This document shows positions 22,988-26,555 of a DNA stretch of 26,555 nucleotides, piece after piece. How positions within the stretch are numbered: position 1 is the stretch's first letter; each line of letters opens with the position of its first letter. The position numbers were made by a program, and so were the translations under genes. A model generated the notes under the pieces. The model was given only the letters and a program-made list of their open reading frames with translations. It had not been told where the DNA came from and searched no databases. Source of the stretch: JAIBAI01 sp044238875 (GTDB lineage Bacteria; Bacteroidota; Bacteroidia; M30B66); contig JBIICM010000011.1 in the NCBI GenBank assembly GCA_044238875.1, positions 1 to 26,555 of the forward strand. Direction: 5' to 3'.

Positions 22988-24622
22988 TTATGATTGAACA
23001 ACTGGCAAGCTTACCGTGAAAATGCTGCCAACACCTTTCTCGCTTTCCACTTTGATACTCCCCCGGTGCTTTTCAACAATGGCCTTCACATAACTGAGTC
23101 CAAGGCCAAAGCCTTTTACATTGTGAATGTTTCCGGTTGGCACCCTGTAAAGTTTTTCAAAAATTCTTTTCTGCTGATCTCTTGAGATGCCACTTCCATT
23201 GTCTTCAACTGTGAGCGTAAAATGCTGATTGCTGCGTTTTGTGCGGATGGTAATCTCAGGAAGATCAGGCGTGTATTTGATAGCATTGTCAACCAGATTG
23301 TTAACCATGTTGGTAATGTGTGTTTTATCGGCTTCAATTTCCGGGTTTCCGGCTTCCAGTAACAGCACAATTTTGCCCTTTTTCTGATCCGCCTGCATCT
23401 GCAGACTTTTGGCCACCTTTTGAATGATCTGGTGCATATCAACTTTTTCAGGCTGAAACTCAAAATCGGCATAATCATACAGCGCACTTTGTAACACATC
23501 TTCCACAAGCTGGCCAAGTCTTTTGGTCTCATCCTGAATCATCCGGGTATATTTTTTCGCAGCTTCAGCGCTTTTGTTTACATCCGGATCGCTCAGCGCC
23601 TGACCGGCAAGCGAAATGGTTGAAATTGGTGTTTTAAGCTCATGGGTCATGTTGCTGATAAAATCGTTCTTGATTTCTGAAAGTTTCTTTTGGCGGATGA
23701 TGGTGCTGATGGTATAATAGAAAGTAAGAATAATTATAAGGGTGAAAAAAACAGAAGCGCCTAACATCACCCATAGGTTATTGAAAATATATTTTTCCTG
23801 ATCGGGAAAATAAATCATCAGGTAATCAGGACGGTAAAATATATCATTCGGGAAAAGCCTAACCCTGAATGCCGTTTTCATTAATTGCTGTGTATATGCG
23901 GTAGGGTGATCAACAAAAAGTTTGTTGTTCATGAAATCATACAAACCAAATTCATAGGGGGTGTTTAAGCCGGCCGACTTAAATTCAGCACTGATGAGCG
24001 AGTCAACAAAGGCCGGATTTACGCGGTCTTCAACGCTGCTGTTCACATTGAGGTTGTATAGCTCCCTGAAGATATCCGTAACAAGGCCCGATTTCTTCAT
24101 CATTCTTTCAAGTTGCGGGTTACCGGGTGCCGGTTTCTGAACCGGGCCTGCTACATCACTAAAAACAGGTGTTCCGCTTGCCTGTCGGGCCTTACGTAGC
24201 TTGCGGTAAACAATATCGCCCACCGAATCTTTCCGTGTCTCTTCAATCACGTCAACAGAGCCATCCTGATTAAACTGTCTGAATTCGGTTTGCAATTCGC
24301 CCGGACTCACTTCATTCCAGAATACCAGTCCGGAGGTGGTCGTGTCTTTACGGTCAATTGATTTCCGGATCAACGAATCAATGCCCAGATAAAACAATTT
24401 ACCCTGCCGTGTTACATCAAATCTTTTTCTCACATTAACAGCAACTTCCTGCCGTTCTACCATCTCGGCCACGTTTCTCATCGCAGTGTTTACCGTGCTT
24501 TCGAAACGCTGCCTTTCAAGACTGAGGGCGTTTTGAATCCAGTAAATCTGAATTCCCGTCAAACCAGCAAGCGCTGTTACCATCAGGAAGATGATCAGCC
24601 GGATGTTTCTCCTGTTAATCAT
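22988..24622 (-). CDS. rprX: Membrane sensor histidine kinase, RprX-like
   Basis: A 544-residue inner-membrane kinase. A transmembrane segment lies at about 9-29 and a second at about 284-306, enclosing a ~250-residue periplasmic sensor region with no recognised domain. The cytoplasmic part has the H-box NMTHELKTPIS with phospho-acceptor His327, the N-box NLVDNAIKYTP, and G-boxes VEDNGSGIS and GFGLGLSYVKAI. Its ATG overlaps the ksgA stop by four bases (ATGA), which indicates translational coupling with the rRNA methyltransferase. The partner regulator follows downstream. Signal unknown. Confidence 0.9.
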   Translation of the reverse strand: MINRRNIRLIIFLMVTALAGLTGIQIYWIQNALSLERQRFESTVNTAMRNVAEMVERQEVAVNVRKRFDVTRQGKLFYLGIDSLIRKSIDRKDTTTSGLVFWNEVSPGELQTEFRQFNQDGSVDVIEETRKDSVGDIVYRKLRKARQASGTPVFSDVAGPVQKPAPGNPQLERMMKKSGLVTDIFRELYNLNVNSSVEDRVNPAFVDSLISAEFKSAGLNTPYEFGLYDFMNNKLFVDHPTAYTQQLMKTAFRVRLFPNDIFYRPDYLMIYFPDQEKYIFNNLWVMLGASVFFTLIIILTFYYTISTIIRQKKLSEIKNDFISNMTHELKTPISTISLAGQALSDPDVNKSAEAAKKYTRMIQDETKRLGQLVEDVLQSALYDYADFEFQPEKVDMHQIIQKVAKSLQMQADQKKGKIVLLLEAGNPEIEADKTHITNMVNNLVDNAIKYTPDLPEITIRTKRSNQHFTLTVEDNGSGISRDQQKRIFEKLYRVPTGNIHNVKGFGLGLSYVKAIVEKHRGSIKVESEKGVGSIFTVSLPVVQS

Positions 24623-25389
24623 AATTGCTCGAGCCAGCGGGCAAGTTCTGCAAATTGCTCAATACTGAGTTGTTCGGCTCTTTGCTGCAACAAAGGATAT
24701 TCAGGTGTTTTTCCTTTTAACAGCGGCCGGAGAGCGTTTCTTAAAGTTTTTCGCCTTTGATTGAATGCGGTTTTAACTACCGTTTTAAACCATTGCTCAC
24801 TCACCGGTAAACTAACGTTCTCTTTGCGCTCCATGCTGATTACCGCAGAGCGAACCTTGGGAGGCGGCATAAACGCTGAGGGCTCTACAGTAAATAAATA
24901 CCTGGTCTCGTAAAAAGTCTGCATCAGCACGCTCAAAATTCCGTATGTTTTATTTCCGTGGCGGGCTGTAATGCGCTCTGCAACTTCTTTCTGAAACATG
25001 CCGCTAAGCGATTTTACTGCATCTTTGTAATCAAGACAATGAAACAGTATTTGCGAAGAAATATTATAGGGGAAATTGCCAATCACAACGCCATTTTCAT
25101 CCAGATAAAGCCGCAGATCAAGCTGAAGAAAATTTTGCCGTATGATGTTTAATTCAGGATAATGTTCCTGCAGATAGGCAACCGACTCATGATCAACCTC
25201 TGAAACATGCAGAATTATAGGCTTTTCAAGCAGATATTTGGTCAGCATTCCTGTTCCCGGGCCTACCTCAATAACTTTGCGTTGAGGAGTTGCGTCAAAT
25301 GTATCAGAAACGCCCCGGGCGATGCTTTCATCCCTTAGAAAATGCTGACCTAAATGCTTCTTGGCCCTTACGCCTTGTCTTTTGATCAT
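24619..25389 (-). CDS. ksgA: 16S rRNA (adenine-N6,N6)-dimethyltransferase KsgA/RsmA
   Basis: A 256-residue methyltransferase that dimethylates two adjacent adenines near the 3' end of 16S rRNA (A1518 and A1519 in E. coli numbering), a late small-subunit assembly step. The N-terminus KKHLGQHFLRD is diagnostic. The SAM site is VIEVGPGTGMLT (39-50) and the catalytic motif IV is NFPYNIS (105-111). FMPPPKVRSAVI and the KTAFNQRRKTLRNAL block near the C-terminus are also typical. The start at 25389 is two bases from the stop of the DUF4286 gene; the stop overlaps the kinase start. Confidence 0.96.
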   Translation of the reverse strand: MIKRQGVRAKKHLGQHFLRDESIARGVSDTFDATPQRKVIEVGPGTGMLTKYLLEKPIILHVSEVDHESVAYLQEHYPELNIIRQNFLQLDLRLYLDENGVVIGNFPYNISSQILFHCLDYKDAVKSLSGMFQKEVAERITARHGNKTYGILSVLMQTFYETRYLFTVEPSAFMPPPKVRSAVISMERKENVSLPVSEQWFKTVVKTAFNQRRKTLRNALRPLLKGKTPEYPLLQQRAEQLSIEQFAELARWLEQL

Positions 25390-25391
25390 GC

Positions 25392-25694
25392 TCAGGCGCT
25401 CTCAAGCAGGGTTCTGAAGGCGACAAACTTATCCCTGTATCGCTCAGTATGCGCTTGACGTAATGCTGCAGCATATTTTTGCTCATATTCCCTGAAGTGA
25501 TCCATTGATTCGAGCAAATACTGAACAGAATAGGTATGACCTTCATCTGATGCAGCTGACAATACGCGCATAATCCGTCCTTCGGTAAAAAGCCCTGTTT
25601 GAAGCACATCAGGTATATGAACCTGTTTCATCCAGCCGAGCCACTCATCGTGCACTTCCGGATCAATATTGATGGTTACATTGTATAGGATCAT
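25392..25694 (-). CDS. DUF4286 family protein
   Basis: A 100-residue protein starting ILYNVTINID after the initial Met, a pattern typical of the Bacteroidota DUF4286 family, with WLGWMKQVHIPDV as a second conserved block. An in-frame ATG 18 bases upstream (25712) is rejected because the family begins at the strand ILYNVT. The likely fold is a small alpha-beta dimeric barrel; function unknown. It is tightly packed between a TonB receptor gene and ksgA on the same strand, so it is part of that operon. No membrane segment or signal peptide. Confidence 0.82.
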   Translation of the reverse strand: MILYNVTINIDPEVHDEWLGWMKQVHIPDVLQTGLFTEGRIMRVLSAASDEGHTYSVQYLLESMDHFREYEQKYAAALRQAHTERYRDKFVAFRTLLESA

Positions 25695-25733
25695 GCCCGA
25701 AAGGTACGGCAATATTTCATGCTGCTCAATGGC

Positions 25734-26555
25734 TTAGAATGTTACCATCAGCTGTATTGCAGTAGTGCGGGGAGCCTCTATTACCATCGGTCGCAGGGTG
25801 TATTCTGCGTTGAACAGGTTGTTTACAACTAAGCCGATGCGTGTGGTTCGGTTGAGTTTCACATGCAATCTGAAATCAGCAATCCAGACCCCTTTGTTGT
25901 TGCGTGCCCTGTATTGGGTAACACCGGGCGCCGGTGAACCGAGCAAGGGGAGAATGGCATCCAGGTCAAGAAACACCTTGTCAATGTTTTCCATAAAACT
26001 GTTGTACCGGAGGCTGAAACCTGCGCTGAAAATGCCTCTGTTCACCTCCACATCGGCCTTGAACAAATGCCTGAACCGGTATTTCAATAGATGTTTACCC
26101 GTATCGGAGCTTGATCTGCTGTAGGTCAGGGGTTTTTGTCCGTCGGCAGTTACCTGATAGGGGGCATTGGGTTCAAGACTTACCGGTAAGGTATAGGTGT
26201 AGCCAGCCAGTGTTTGAATGTCAAATTTTCCGATGTTACCTTTGCCGGCGAGCGTAATTTCACCGCCACTCACACGGGTTTTCCCAATGTTAATTGATGC
26301 GAAACCGAGACCGAAAAAGGGATCCTGTAATTTACCAAACTGCCCGAAGTTAAATTCAATGTTGTTATTGAATTGCTGTATAAAACCGGCCAGATCAACA
26401 TAGCCACGGAAGTTTCCGATTAAAAAGAGCTGCTTGATGCCAATTTCTGCGTTCCATGAAGATTCAGAGCGAAGGGAGTCGTTGGGATAGATCCTGATGG
26501 GCCCAACCTGTGTGCGGATATATTTTTCGGCCATGGTGGGGAAGCGGAAACCCTG
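25734..26555 (-). CDS. TonB-dependent receptor, C-terminal part (truncated by window edge)
   Basis: The frame is open to the right edge; 273 residues of the C-terminus are visible. GFRFPTMAEKYI at the start is the typical conserved GFR(F/A)P block of TonB-dependent outer-membrane receptors. Repeated beta strands follow, with alternating hydrophobic residues and turns (SSWNAEIGIKQLF, FDIQTLAGYTYTLP, GIFSAGFSLRYNS). The final block VVNNLFNAEYTLRP and a closing strand ending in aromatic Phe are the barrel C-terminus. The ligand is unknown because the plug is outside the window. The next gene begins 40 bases downstream on the same strand. Confidence 0.88.
   Translation of the reverse strand, partial: QGFRFPTMAEKYIRTQVGPIRIYPNDSLRSESSWNAEIGIKQLFLIGNFRGYVDLAGFIQQFNNNIEFNFGQFGKLQDPFFGLGFASINIGKTRVSGGEITLAGKGNIGKFDIQTLAGYTYTLPVSLEPNAPYQVTADGQKPLTYSRSSSDTGKHLLKYRFRHLFKADVEVNRGIFSAGFSLRYNSFMENIDKVFLDLDAILPLLGSPAPGVTQYRARNNKGVWIADFRLHVKLNRTTRIGLVVNNLFNAEYTLRPMVIEAPRTTAIQLMVTF

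Overview
The window looks like a piece of a Bacteroidota chromosome. Lineage markers are a protein ending in a type IX secretion (T9SS) sorting domain, a TonB-dependent receptor, an RprX/RprY-like two-component pair, a DUF4286 protein, a CxC bacilliredoxin and repeated promoter boxes of the Bacteroidota form TAnnTTTG, often only a few bases from the start codon. Several genes start with TTG. No rRNA, CRISPR array, complete insertion sequence or prophage gene is visible. Most of the window is core housekeeping DNA with accessory scraps at three places.

Layout. 1-890: 3' end of a PKD/T9SS secreted protein with a strong terminator. 941-2886: polyprenyl diphosphate synthase, bacilliredoxin and a lone biotin carrier protein. 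2887-3334: a hairpin and a collapsed AAA/DUF4143 ATPase remnant. 3335-6316 (minus): an IscA/SufA-like carrier, sufB and dxr, driven by a consensus promoter; sufC, sufD and sufS are absent. 6467-7941: an AT-rich two-gene cassette (family 2 glycosyltransferase and a StrG-like Fe(II) oxygenase). 7994-8372 (minus): a frameshifted GIY-YIG nuclease and tRNA-Asn with its promoter and terminator. 8468-10288 (minus): an MsbA-like ABC exporter. 10433-13155: an E2 acyltransferase, a DEDDh exonuclease and an FAH-family hydrolase in a tight operon. 13228-13845 (minus): a cupin protein. 13946-14090: a dense run of stem-loops of unknown nature. 14147-16972: polA. 17053-18006 (minus): metF. 18133-18377 (minus): a fused HicB/HicA remnant. 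18465-22254: leuS and an exonuclease III gene. 22259-26555 (minus): TonB receptor C-terminus, DUF4286 protein, ksgA, then an rprX-like kinase and rprY-like regulator.

Functional links. dxr and the polyprenyl synthase belong to isoprenoid synthesis, and the later MEP-pathway enzymes IspG and IspH carry Fe-S clusters, which may explain why dxr sits behind Fe-S assembly genes. polA, the exonuclease III gene and the DEDDh exonuclease are DNA repair functions, but in separate units. ksgA overlaps the sensor kinase gene, so ribosome maturation and envelope sensing may share a transcript.

The most noteworthy signals are three accessory genes decayed in recognisable ways (two by internal deletion that kept both ends, one by frameshift), the structured non-coding block before polA, the split suf locus, and the glycosyltransferase/oxygenase cassette beside tRNA-Asn. 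I did not find a clearly new multi-gene system.
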